From positions 496,001 through 560,000 of the forward strand of contig JACZZP010000011.1 of the NCBI GenBank assembly GCA_015183035.1: a DNA stretch of 64,000 bases, in the 5' to 3' direction. Origin of the DNA: Meloidogyne chitwoodi (Eukaryota; Nematoda; Chromadorea; Rhabditida; Meloidogynidae). Under the pieces are notes generated by a model, which saw only the letters and a program-made list of their open reading frames with translations, was not told the DNA's origin and did no database searches. The translations under genes were made by a program, and so were the position numbers. Positions 50,095-61,159 of this stretch are shown here, one piece after another (within the stretch, counting starts at the first letter, position 1; each line of letters opens with the position of its first letter).

Positions 50095-50299
50095 TGTTGT
50101 ATATTTACAAATATACAAACAATTATAAATAACATTTATCGAAGAAAATAACAATTAAGATGAAGTGGGAATATTTGTGAATAAGCAATGGGACAATATT
50201 TAATTAAGAACAATAAATAATGAACAAAGTGGAGACCAAAGTGAACCTTTTATAGTAAGAACAATAGTTCTTTTATAGTAGTGTAAATCCACTACAACA
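50095..50299 (-). mobile_element. Solo LTR (205 bp)
   Basis: The ends read TGTTGTA...TACAACA, the canonical TG...CA form, with perfect 5-bp target duplications AATTG (50090-50094, 50300-50304). A TATA-like CTATAAAAGG lies inside on the minus strand. No internal region is present, so LTR recombination has removed the body of the retrotransposon. Confidence 0.75.
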
Positions 50300-52187
50300 A
50301 ATTGATGTTTGGATGATTGGACTAGGTATAAATATAATTTTGACAAAGCCGATTGGACTCATAAACTAAACAAGAGCCATTTTTTAAAGTTTAAGTGCAG
50401 ATAAATACCTAAAGTAAAACGGAATTAGGAAGGAAAATCTTATTAAATTACAGTCGATTCAAAAAAATAAATAAATTTTGTCTTTTAAAATTAAATATTT
50501 ATTTAATCCTGAAAAATCAATTAAATGCGTCCCTTCTCACAAATCCGGAAACCATATCCTGGAAAATCGATTTTACCGGCCACTGTTAAAAGTCATAATT
50601 TATTCGTGTATCACTTATTTAAAATTTTTATTTTTTTAATTTAAAGTATCACTTAAATTAAAAAATTTAAAATTAAAATAATATAATTATCTCGACTCGT
50701 AAATAAATTTTATGCTTTCAAACCATTTTAGTAAATAAATAAATTATAATGTAACATTTATTTTTACTTTTTTTAAAATCACTTTTTTCTTTTTAAAATA
50801 TAAAACCTCAATTTTATCAATCAGCGGCTTCTTCCTATCCTTTACTATTTCAATCATCATGGCGACGACGATTGCTGCTTCCACTTGCATTGTGACCAAT
50901 TAAAGTAACATCTTTTGTAGTTACTTTTCCGTTAATATCAATACTAATTTTCACCTGAATAAATTTTTAAAAATACTGAAAATCTCCTTTAAAATTATAA
51001 AAATTAAATTATACTTTGCGCTCTTGAGGTGGAATTAAATTACCATCATTCAGCTCAATCATTTCTTGTAATTCAGGGTTATAACCAATTTTGCCATTTT
51101 TTATTTGTTTAATCAAAAATGGATTAAAAACATATCTTTCTATTTTTGCTCGAAGATTTTCATCATTTGAAAGATAAGGTAAATAGTAAAATTTGTAAAT
51201 GTTGAATTTATTTCCGTTTATAATACGTAGTTCGTCAACGGTCCAGGTTCTTTCAGAAGATTCTTAAAAAATTATAAATAAATATATAATTTACGCAGTG
51301 TTTTTATTTGTCACATTCTAGTTAATCCAAATACAGTAATCCTTAATTCATCAGATCAAAAACTAATGCCGAGAGAAACGCGAATTTGTTACAACTATTT
51401 ATATTTACAAGGGAAAAATTATATCCTTTCAGCTCTTTTATACTCATATTTCAATTAAGTTATTAATAGTCACCCTTTATGATTAAATATTTTTTAATAA
51501 ATAATTTACTTGTGAATGTAAACATAAAATGCACGTAATGTTCAATATTATTTTTCTCAAATTCAAAATCAACACTTTTTACTGGATAACTAGCGTGTTC
51601 ATTTTCCTCATTCAAATCATGTTCAATTACCTCTAAAACTTGAGTAGATGATTTTAATGTTTCATTGTATAATTTATTTGCACGAACTCCAAAAATATCC
51701 AAAAATTTGACATAATGAAAAATCGAAAGTTGTTCTCTAAAATAAAATTATAAATATTTTTTTTTAATTTTTCAGACTGTTTTTTAATTAAAAAACGAAG
51801 AAAAAATTTTTTTTCAAATTTTAAAATTTGGGGTTTTTAAAATAAAAGTAATTTTGTACTTAAAAAAAGGAGTCGTCTTTTCATTGAATAATTGAATATA
51901 AATATTAGCATTCTTTTTAATAAATGATTTTATAAGAGTTCTTGCTACAGCCAATAAATGATAGAAAATAAATAAATTTTTTGACGGTATTATAGGATTT
52001 ATAAATTCGCTGACTAAAGTTTTTTCATATTCTTCATGAATATGTTTATAATGTTCAATTACCTTTAAATTTATAAAAATTTAATTTATATATAATTTAT
52101 GAATTTTTTTAATAACAAAATTTAATTTTTGGAAAGAAAAAATAATTTTTAGTAAAATTTTAATTAATGGAAGAAATGTGTTAGCAC

Positions 52188-52304
52188 CAGGGATGGGCAA
52201 AATCGGAAAATAAAATACGAAAAATACGAAACCAAAATAAAAAACGAAAGACAAAATAAAAAAGGCTCAAAAACATACGAAATTACGAAAGTTGCCCATC
52301 CCTG
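52188..52304. mobile_element. Minimal hAT-like element, TACGAAA motifs
   Basis: The ends CAGGGATGGGCAAAATC and GTTGCCCATCCCTG have imperfect 8-bp flanks GTTAGCAC / ATTAGCAA. The interior repeats AATACGAAA. It lies in intron 2 of copy F. Confidence 0.65.
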
Positions 52305-52932
52305 ATTAGCAAATAAGCTTTATGAAAAATTATTCCTAGAAGAACTACTTTTTCCAGAGAAATTAACTTTAAATTTTCATAATGGAAAATTTTGTTTATT
52401 TTTATTTTGTTAGTTATTAACGAGAAATTTTTTTTTTAATTTTTTAAAATTTGGTTTAAAAAAAGAATTTCAAAAAAATATTACATATACCTAAATAAAT
52501 TTTTATTAATAACAAACCGCTCCGATTTTGTCTTTAATTTGTAAAATGAATGGATAATTGTTATATGTTCCAATAATTGAAATTCCCTCATCAACAAGAA
52601 TATTTGTAATTTCTTTTTTATCAATATTATTTTCGTCAATATTGCCCAAAATACGAATTAAAATAGAAATTTCGGTAAGAGAAAATTCTTTCAGGTTGAC
52701 AGTCGGATTGCCTAATTAATTAATTTATTTATTTATTAAATATTTTAAATAGTTAAGGACTGATTTACTTACTACTACATTGTATGTATATTAACAATAA
52801 AAGTCTCTTGTTTTCCCTTTTAGGGTATTTAATTCATAAATATTTAATTTTTTGACAGAAGGACAATATTTAAAAATCTTATAGTATTTTATAAATTTTA
52901 TGGAGATATTATAATATATATTTTATTATAAG

Positions 52933-53673
52933 CAGTGGTTGGAAATTTCAATTTTGCTCGTACTCGTACTTCGTACCATCCAATTTTTTCCCTCGTACTC
53001 GTACTCGTACCTCGTACTTTCCTTATTTTTTTTCTTTCGTTTTTGGTAAATCTTCATAAATTTAGTTTTTTATAGCGCCGCAGGATAAAATTTTGAAAAA
53101 TTATTGCACTTTAGTTGCCAAAAATTCATCATTTTCAGCGCCGCAGGCAAAAATTTTTAAACATATGTTGCCAAAAATCGCACTTTTTTAGTGCCGTAGA
53201 CGAAAATTTCTGATTTAATTTTGCTTCTAAAATTTTTAAAAAGAAGTGCCTCTAGCAGCAATTAATAACTCAAAATTCCTTTCCCTTATTAAAGGATTCG
53301 AACCTCAACCAATTTACTAAAACAGACTAACGCACTAACCACTAAACCATAGATGCATACTTGGAAAAAATAAGTAAATTACTTATATATAAACATTCCT
53401 TTTCTTTTCTCGCTTGTAAAAATAAACTGGGGGGAAGAGGAATGGAGTGAACATTTTATTTCCACATGGAAAAGAAAGAAATTTGGCGATAATTTAAACC
53501 TTAAGTACGAGAGTACGAGCTCGTACTTATGCCTCGTACCTCGTATTTTAGTCATTTTTTTCCCTCGTACTCGTACCTCGTACCAGCATTATTTTTTTGC
53601 TCGTACTCGTACTTCGTACCAAAGTACGAGGACGAGAACGAGTACGAATTTTGGTACGAGCTTCCAACCACTG
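52933..53673. mobile_element. Non-autonomous hAT-like element, CTCGTA arrays
   Basis: The ends CAGTGGTTGGAA and TTCCAACCACTG are flanked by perfect 8-bp repeats ATTATAAG (52925-52932, 53674-53681). Terminal arrays of CTCGTACTCGTAC are present. The interior has two or more copies of the shared core (GCGCCGCAGGCAAAAATTTT, TTGCCAAAAATTCA) and a tRNA-like segment. It lies in intron 1 of copy F. It differs from the element at 30519 mainly by CTCGTA instead of CTCATA. Confidence 0.85.
53285..53352 (-). repeat. tRNA-like segment inside hAT-like element
   Basis: On the minus strand ATGGTTTAGTGGTTAGTGCG (A box) and GGTTCGAATCC (perfect B box) are about 40 nt apart. No convincing acceptor stem or full cloverleaf by eye. 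The counterpart is at 12533. Confidence 0.45.
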
Positions 53674-54359
53674 ATTATAAGGATTTCCCTCCGAATGTTT
53701 TTATTTTATTTATCATTCATTACCTCTTGGAAAGTGATACATTCCATTGACCAAAAATTGAGGTAAATTTAAAAAAACAAATAAAAAGAAAGGTAATAAG
53801 GCAAATGAATAAATCATTTGAATAAAACCTTTAAAAAATTTAAATAAAATTTTTTGGCTAATTTAATAAAATTTAATGCTTAATAAAGAATTTTACAAGG
53901 TATTACACACACGTCTTCATTTATTTTCAAAATCAATAAAGATTCACTTTCCACTGAATATTTACCAGAAAAAGATAGAGAGAGAGAGAGGGATTTCTGA
54001 TTCTTAAAAAATTGCAAGGGTAAAAAGTGAAATATTTTATTTATTTTCAAAATCAATATTTCCTCAAATATTTAATTAATTTTCTTCTAATTTTTGCAAT
54101 AAAAAATAAAAATTAATTTATGAATTTGAGTGATTGCAGAAATTACCTAAGGCTAGGACGAGTAATTAAGACAAAACTTGTAAAACTTTAAGCACTAAAT
54201 CAAAAAAAACCAAAAAAATAACAAAACTAAATTTTGGCCTTCATAATATTTTTAGAAAAAATTATTGTAAAATTTTCACCAATAAATTTTTATCAAACGA
54301 CAACTTTTACAAATAAATCTCTATCATTTTTGTCTCTTAAAATAAATTAAAAAAATATT

Positions 54360-57170
54360 TTAACTTTTATTGTCATTATTTGTTTCGTCTTCATGAGCAG
54401 ACAATGAATTAAATTTTGAAGAAGAACCCAAATTAGACATTTCTGTGGCAGCTAAACGATTCATAAGTGATGCTGCAGTAACCGTTTTTGTTTTTGCCTA
54501 AAAATTAATAAATTATTTTAATAAGGGGTTGGGTGTTTTTTTTAGAAAAACTACAAATTGTCAAAAATTGTTAAAAATTTGGAAAAATATTTTTTGAAAT
54601 TTTTCATTTTGAAGTTTTGTCACATTTCACACCCATCGGTAAATAAAAACCATGAATAATTCATAATCTAATAAAAATTAAATAAACATACTTTTCTCTT
54701 TTTTTCCTTCTTTGGCGGATTTAACCAATGAGGCGGTTCAATTGGTTCTGGATCGGGAAGACCCAATTCACGGGCTTTTAATTTCTTTAACATATGTTCA
54801 GGCCAACATTCCGGTGCAGGCACAAAGGATTGACGTTTAGGCTCTTCTTCTTTATTTTTAGCCCACTTAGTTTCTGGCTTTTGAGTAAACTTTAAAAATA
54901 AATAAATTTTAATGTTTAAAATTTATTTAAAAATACCAAATCTTTATTTGATTTTCGACCCCAAACAGTTCCAGAATTTTTGTAAAGGTTTTGTGAAGTG
55001 CCTGTGCTATTGCTAGTACCACCACTAAGAGATGGAAATTGTTCAGCAGAACTCAAAGGTAAGTTTTGTTTTTCAGAGGCCTAAAGATTAAATCGCTCAG
55101 TTGAAATTAAAAAAAATTCTTTTTCAAAAAAGTCAAATAAAAACCTTAGTATTCGTTGTTAAAATGGGAGCAAAGCCTGGAGGTGCACCATATGGCATAC
55201 TTTGTTGATCAGATAATGTCAAACTTGGAAAATTGTCGGCAGACTGAAGTGGATTCGCAAAAGATGATTTTACAATTTTTACATTTTTCTTATTATTTTG
55301 AGCACTATTTACAATGCGAACAGTTTGGCTAAAATTAAAATATTATTCAATTTTTTAAAGTTAAAAAGCTAAACCTGATCGGTTTTTGTTCGGCTTGTTG
55401 ATGCTTTTCAACGGTCTCATCATCACTATCTTCATTTTGCATTAGACGAGAACTTCGACCACCACGACTGTGTACAAATTGAAATTCTAAAGGAATTGTT
55501 GCACCTCGACTGTTACCACTACCATTTTGGGCAAGACGATGATGAAGTTTAGCCTAAAATAATAAAATTAATTTAAAGAATTTAGGCTTCTTTTTTATTT
55601 AAACAAGATAAAAATAAAAAATAAAAAGGGAAAAAGATGTTTATAAAATTAATTTAAAATCATAAAAACCTTATGAACATTCAACTCAACATCAGAAATA
55701 AAAACAATGCCCATTTGTAGACATTCCTGGTCTAAACAGGGATGATGATGAATGCGATTATGTTGGTTAAGCTGATGCTGGTTCCTTAAAAAAGTTTAAA
55801 TTTTTAAATAAAAGAAAAAACCCAATTAGAAATAAATTTATTAACCTATAAAAAACATTGCTCTCAAATCCTTCTTGGTGACAAAATTGACAAAAATAGT
55901 GCTCTTTACGTAGATGACGATATTGCTGTTCTTCATCATAAAAACGCTCCTCGCAAAAATGACATGTTGGATGACCTAAGAAGTTTTAGGAAAATGAAAA
56001 ATATTTCAAAAACCTCGAAATCCATCCTGTTCAGACTTAAGTTTTCCGTTCATATGAAATTGAAGTGTTTCTCGAGTATATACATGTCGATCCTTAATAA
56101 GTACCTAAAATATTAAAATTAAAAAGACAAAATAATAAATATAAAAATACATTTAAATTATCACAGCAAATTCGGCAGAAAGAAAGATGATGATCCTGAC
56201 TCATATGTGAACGAAGCTCCGCAAATGTTCCAAACTCAACGTGTTGTCCACTTAAATTTAAAATACACGTTTAATAATAGAATTAAAAAGACCTTTTACT
56301 ACATTCCTTGCATCGATTTGACATATAAGAATTAAAACATTCAAGAGCATATTTTGAATCAAAACGGACAGAATATTTTTCCTCATATTCACTATGGTCA
56401 ATGCAGTTTGAAGGAAGGCGTAAAAGAAGTTTTTGTCCAGGAGGAGCGGAAACATAGTAAAGCTGTTTAAAATTTTTGAAAACCTAGAAAAAATTAAAAA
56501 GGGATACCTTAGGAATATCAGTTCGACATTGTGGGCATTGCTTTGTTTCACCAATCACTCGAATACGAAGCGAACATTCCATACAAATCTAAAATAAAAA
56601 TTAAAACAATTCAAAATCGTTTAAATTATCAAACCGGGTGCATACAATCGCCCAATCCAAAAAGATCTGAACGTTGGCAACAAATTAAACAATCGCTAAT
56701 TTCGCCAATCATAGGAATCCCTGCATGATCAGTTCGATCCTAAATATATTAATACTTAGATTAATTACAAATTTTAAATAACCTTTGTTTTAAGAGTCTT
56801 AAAATGCTTATTTCTATCTCTGTTTTGATACCATTTTTGTTGACGAAAATCTCTTCTAAACGGTTGTTGATTTCCGCTAGAATTTTGGCCTGCTCCTTGA
56901 GTATTTTGGTTGGGTTGGTTATTTTGTCTCCTGGGATGTCGATTAGGCTTAAATTTACAATTTAATTATCTATAGCACGACTAATATCAGTACCCAAACC
57001 ATCTATGGACAATCTATGCTATAGTTTAATTTATTTAATTAAACCTGTCGATTATTCTCTTTCGGTGCATTTGTTTGCTTCTTTGTATTCTGTTGCTCCT
57101 GTCGATTATTCTCTTTAGTTTCAGTTGATTGCTTTTTTGTATTTTGTTCCTTATTCTGGTCACTACTCAT
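54360..57170 (-). CDS. RING/C2H2 E3 ubiquitin ligase, ZNF598/Hel2 type (648 aa)
   Basis: Fourteen exons join in phase: 57170-57045, 56947-56783, 56739-56635, 56588-56508, 56483-56293, 56250-56151, 56104-56014, 55975-55846, 55784-55670, 55553-55375, 55328-55145, 55080-54937, 54889-54692 and 54497-54360. A Gln/Asn/Arg-rich N-terminus leads into a RING finger (CLICCQRSDLFGLGDCMHPI, CMECSLRIR, QCPQC) of the ZNF598 form. C2H2-type fingers follow (CRICCDNL; GHPTCHFCEERFYDEEQQ; CQFCHQEGF) and then a His-rich segment. The C-terminus is disordered, with NFPSL and QFPSLS motifs and a basic end (NPPKKEKKRK). The family ubiquitinates small-subunit ribosomal proteins on collided ribosomes to trigger quality control. 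Domain order and length fit; no defect seen. Confidence 0.88.
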
Positions 57171-57663
57171 AATTTCTTAAAGCAATTTACAACCTTCCCA
57201 CTAAAAATTTTAACGATTAAAACAGAATTATAAAAGGTTCGAGTAAAATAAAATCGAAACTAGTAAATCTATTAACCAACAAGAGCTTACGAAAGATTCA
57301 TTTAAATGATAAAAGCGTAAACAATCTTCAACTTTTAATTATTTTCTCGTACTCATTCAGTCTCTCTTAACAATACACTATTTAATTAAAATCAGAGGAG
57401 AGTCCATTTGAGTGCAAAATGTTAAGTGCTTCGCATTTTTTGCGAGTAAACATTTTAGCTGTCAATTACTCCAAAAAAGAGGTGATTTAATTATAAATTA
57501 AATATATTGTTATTTTTATTATCATTTAATAAATAATATTTATAGTATATTTAATTTATTTTCAGTAAAATAAATTTATAAAAGATACAAAATCGAAAAT
57601 TTTAAATAAATTATTTAATATATTATTTTCTATTACTTTTATTATTTTACAAAATTTTCATCA
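57171..57663. other. Promoter region of the ZNF598-type gene
   Basis: No exon or repeat seen between the two minus-strand genes. Confidence 0.3.
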
Positions 57664-58212
57664 TCTATTTATTCATTTTTTTCCTCCAATAACACTTTGA
57701 ATTCCACCACCTCCATATCCACCACCTCCAGCAACAAACGAGGATCCAGGAAGTCCATAACCACCACCAATTACGCTTTGAATTCCTCCTCCAGAACCAC
57801 CGCCACCAGAAACAAAACTAGAGCTAGCTGGTGCAGCCTTTGTTTGTTAAAAAATTAGTTAAATAGTATATTAATTATAATTTTAAATAAATAAATATTT
57901 ATTTAAAATTACCGGAACATAATAGGTTGGATAATAATGAGGAGAACAACAACCACTATAACCGTATCCCCCATATCCACCATGTCTCTTTTTGCGTAAA
58001 CTCCTATAAATTAAAAATTAGACTACTAAGACAACTTTTTTTCTCTTTTCTCTTCTATAGATCTATACCTTTAAATCATTTGGAACATTAAAGTTTTTAT
58101 TTAAATTTAATTTTTAAGCTTACAAATTTTTATCATCAATCGGCAAGCAAACAACAATTTGTATAATTAAAGCAATAACAAGGAAAGAACATATTGCTGA
58201 AGTAGTAGTCAT
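57664..58212 (-). CDS. Secreted glycine-rich protein (117 aa)
   Basis: Three exons join in phase: 58212-58124, 58003-57913 and 57837-57664 (stop TAG). The signal peptide MTTTSAICSFLVIALIIQIV is followed by VCLPIDDKN, a basic KKRHGGYGGYGYSG stretch, CCSPHYYPTYY, and a Gly/Ser domain with two imperfect repeats (SSFVSGGGGSGGGIQSVIGG and SSFVAGGGGYGGGGIQSVIGG). Glycine-rich secreted proteins of nematodes include cuticle-associated and antimicrobial peptides; which applies here is unknown. The frame runs past a first apparent stop because the A-run near the end has seven bases, giving KKMNK at the C-terminus. Confidence 0.7.
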
Positions 58213-59687
58213 TTTGATAGTTTAAATGAAGATTTTTTGAGGTTTTAAGCAAATAAAATAAAACAATTTTATGTGAATATTCAGAGAACTTTTCTCGTAT
58301 TTATAATCACTTTTCTCAAGGGTATATTTAAAAAAATTTTAGGGTGTTAACTAAATTCCTCTCTCTCTTCAGGCTTTTTGTGACGATCATTTTAATTTTT
58401 AGATAATTAATTGTCATTTGGGAAATTTCTTTTTAAAAACAGTTTCACACAAGTAAGAAAACCATTTATTTTAATTTAAAAATAAATTTCGGTGAATTTT
58501 TCCTTTTAATTTTTCCATTCATTTGAGAGAATTTTTATTGAGCTCAAAACATCTACACAAAATACTTAAGTAATCACCTTATTTTGCACGTTGTTATTTA
58601 TTTGTTTATTTTTGAATAATTTTTAGGGAGAATTTGAAATAAATTAAATGTTCGCCGAAGCAAAAAATATACTAACATACCTAAGACTTTTTAATTAATT
58701 AATTAGATAATAATAAAAATAAAAGAACTTATCATCACTTTTTATTTTAAATTAACAAATTGAAATAAAAATTAAAAATTTTACTTCCTTTTTATATTCA
58801 GGTAAGGTAGGTTCTGCGGGATTCAGATAAAAATTGGGATTTGAAAATTTTAATAACTTGGTATATAAAAATCAGAAAATTTTAGATTGGAATTGCCTCT
58901 CGAATCAGAAAAATTAAATCGAGAACAGAAAAATTGTGATAATCCAGAATTGTATAGATCCCACTGACCCTAGTTTGAACGATAATTTATTTTAAGCTTT
59001 TTGAATAATTAAAAAAAAATTTATTTATACTTTTAATTGTCTTTTTATGCGAATTTTATTTGTTTTTCAATGAAGTTGGACAAACATTATTTAATTAAAT
59101 TTGTTTTACTACAACATTCTAACTTTCACTAAAAGATTTGTTCCTTCCAGAATCTTATTGTATTTTTCCTTATTTTTATAAAGTAAAATAAAAATATTTT
59201 TTTAATAAAAGTATATTTAATAATGTAAACAATTTTAATTTCTCAGAAAAAATTTTCAAATATTGTAAAAATTTTAATTTAATTTTTTCACACTGTTAAC
59301 AAAAACTTAGAAAATTATACATTAATTTATTAAACAAAAAATTCCCACAATTAATTTTTTTAAATAAATTGTATATTTAATTAATAAAAACAATTATATT
59401 ATAACTTGTAACCAATGAATCGGCCTTAAATATTAATAAAAAATAAAAATAAAAAATGAAGTAAAAAATTAATTAGAAGTAAATAATTTTAATTTTCTCA
59501 TAAAAGTAACTTTTAAAAATTGTAAATATTTACATTTTAACTCCATTTATTTCACACGGCTAACAGAAAATTTGAAAAATAATATTAACTTTTTAACAAA
59601 TTATAATAAGTACATTAAATTTAACATTTAATAAAATTATAAATTTGTTTTTACAATTTTAATTTTACTAAATATTTTAAAAATAGT
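58213..59687. other. Gene-free stretch upstream of GPCR copy 3
   Basis: The last 200 nt (CTCATAAAAGTAACTTTT, TAAATATTTACATTTTAACT) match, in inverted orientation, DNA upstream of GPCR copy 1 (37740-37830), so the promoter was duplicated with the gene. The rest shows nothing I can support. Confidence 0.45.
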
Positions 59688-60852
59688 ATGACATTATTTG
59701 AAATAATTTCCCAATTTGATTATTGGATTTGTATTATTTTTGGATTATTTTTAAATTTATTTTTAATTTGGCTTATTTTATTTAAAACTCCTAAAGAAAT
59801 GTTTCATCACAGTCGTATTCTTATTCAAAATTGTTTTTTAGATATTATTTATATAATTTTTCAAAGTTTTGGACAATCGGTAAAATAAATAAATAATTTT
59901 TTAATTTAATTTAATTTTATTAACGCTTTTTATTTATAATAATAATGGAAGTGTATATTATACAATACCAACAGGCTTAATTTATATTTTGGGGAATGAT
60001 AGAATATATTTTTATATAAATTTAATTATTTGGGAATTAATTTATTATTTAAATATTTATGGTTTAGCTGTACAATTTATTTATAGATATTTATTAATAA
60101 ATTAGTTAGCTTTTATTATTTTAATTAAATTAATTAATTTTAAGTAATTTAACAATTGGATTAATTCGTTATACTTTAATGATAATTATTGCTTTATTTA
60201 TGGTTTTTTTGTATTTAATTTATATTTTATATTCTTTACCATATGATGATTTTAATATTGTAGAAAATAAACAATATTTAGTTAATAATAGTTTGTTAAT
60301 ATTTTTTCAATTATATGATCCTTGTAAAAAAGTATGTTAATTAAAAAATAAAAGTAAAATAATAATTTTTTAATTTAAAGAAAAGTATTTTATTTAAATT
60401 ATTTACTTCAATTATACCTATAATTTATTCAATAATTCCATTTTTTATAATAATTATTGCTGGAATTAAAATGGTTAAATATATTGATACACATGCTATT
60501 CCTGATTCTCAATTAAAAAATTATGTTAAACAAATTACTAAAAATTTAATTATTTTGGTAATTTAAATTTTTAATAATTTAAATTATTTTTTTTTTAATT
60601 TATTTTAAGGCAATTATTCCATTTTTGAGTTTTATTTTAATGACTTTATTTGTTATTTTTCTTATTAATGCGTTTAATATTAAATGTAATTCAACTTTTG
60701 AAATATATCCAATTGCATTTTATTTTCAATATATTTTAAGTATTTTTACTCATCAGATATCTGTATTTAATCCAATTATTTGTATTTTAACAAATAAACC
60801 TTATAGAATTTTTGTTTTTAATAAATTAAATAAAATTGTACCTATTTTATAA
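59688..60852 (+). CDS. Serpentine chemoreceptor-like GPCR, copy 3 (325 aa), defective acceptor
   Basis: Exons are 59688-59879, 59926-60104, 60145-60331, 60381-60557 and 60610-60852. They match copies 1 and 2 in length except for a shorter 5' end and one lost codon in the last exon. The start is the second Met of the other copies (MTLFEIISQFDYW); the upstream MKIKN start is missing. The acceptor of exon 2 reads ATTAACG|CTTTTT, where copy 2 has ATTAAAG|CTTTTT, so AG is CG and no nearby AG replaces it. All reading frames are otherwise open. It is either a recent pseudogene or a sequence error. It lies far from and opposite to its relatives. Confidence 0.65.
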
Positions 60853-61159
60853 ATTTTAAATAAAATAAATAAATTTTAATATTTTAATAAATAAACTTTG
60901 TAAAAAATACATACAGATTATGTTTTTAAAAAATTATATGAATAAGAAAATTTAACTGTTCATAATTTATTAATAAAAAATTAATGTACTTTTCCATTAT
61001 GGGCACAAATGTCCGCAAGTTTTTGTCTGCAAAAATTTAATATTTTTCTCAACAAGGATTATTTTTAAAAAATATTTATGTGCTTGAGCATAGTTTCCGC
61101 CACTATTATTGTCATAATCGTAGAATTTCCCCGCCCAACTTTTTGCTGATATAATGAAC

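Larger units (their letters stand above)
50850..53817 (-). pseudogene. Copy F of secreted multi-exon family, one-base frameshift
   Basis: Exons are 53817-53724, 52711-52518, 52061-51860, 51736-51510, 51262-51015 and 50954-50850. The signal peptide MIYSFALLPFFLFVFLNLP and exon 2 (EFSLTEISILIRILGNIDEN) are nearly identical to copy E. Exon 3 starts VIEHYKHIHEEYEK and then hits TAG. Adding one A to the A5 run near 52020 restores ...SKNLFIFYHLLAVARTLIK, so a one-base deletion, real or a homopolymer sequencing error, breaks the gene. Exon 4 is continuous where copy E has an intron. The tail is short (GHNASGSSNRRRHDD). Intron 1 carries a 741-bp hAT-like element and intron 2 a 117-bp one. All other joins keep phase. 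Confidence 0.7.

Noticed and set aside
53529..53750. ORF across the CTCGTA array
   Set aside because: It is array sequence of the hAT-like element, running into intron 1 of copy F.
56258..56728. ORFs of 98 and 65 aa over the ZNF598-type gene
   Set aside because: They run in wrong frames across its exons and introns; the RING and zinc-finger frame is clear.
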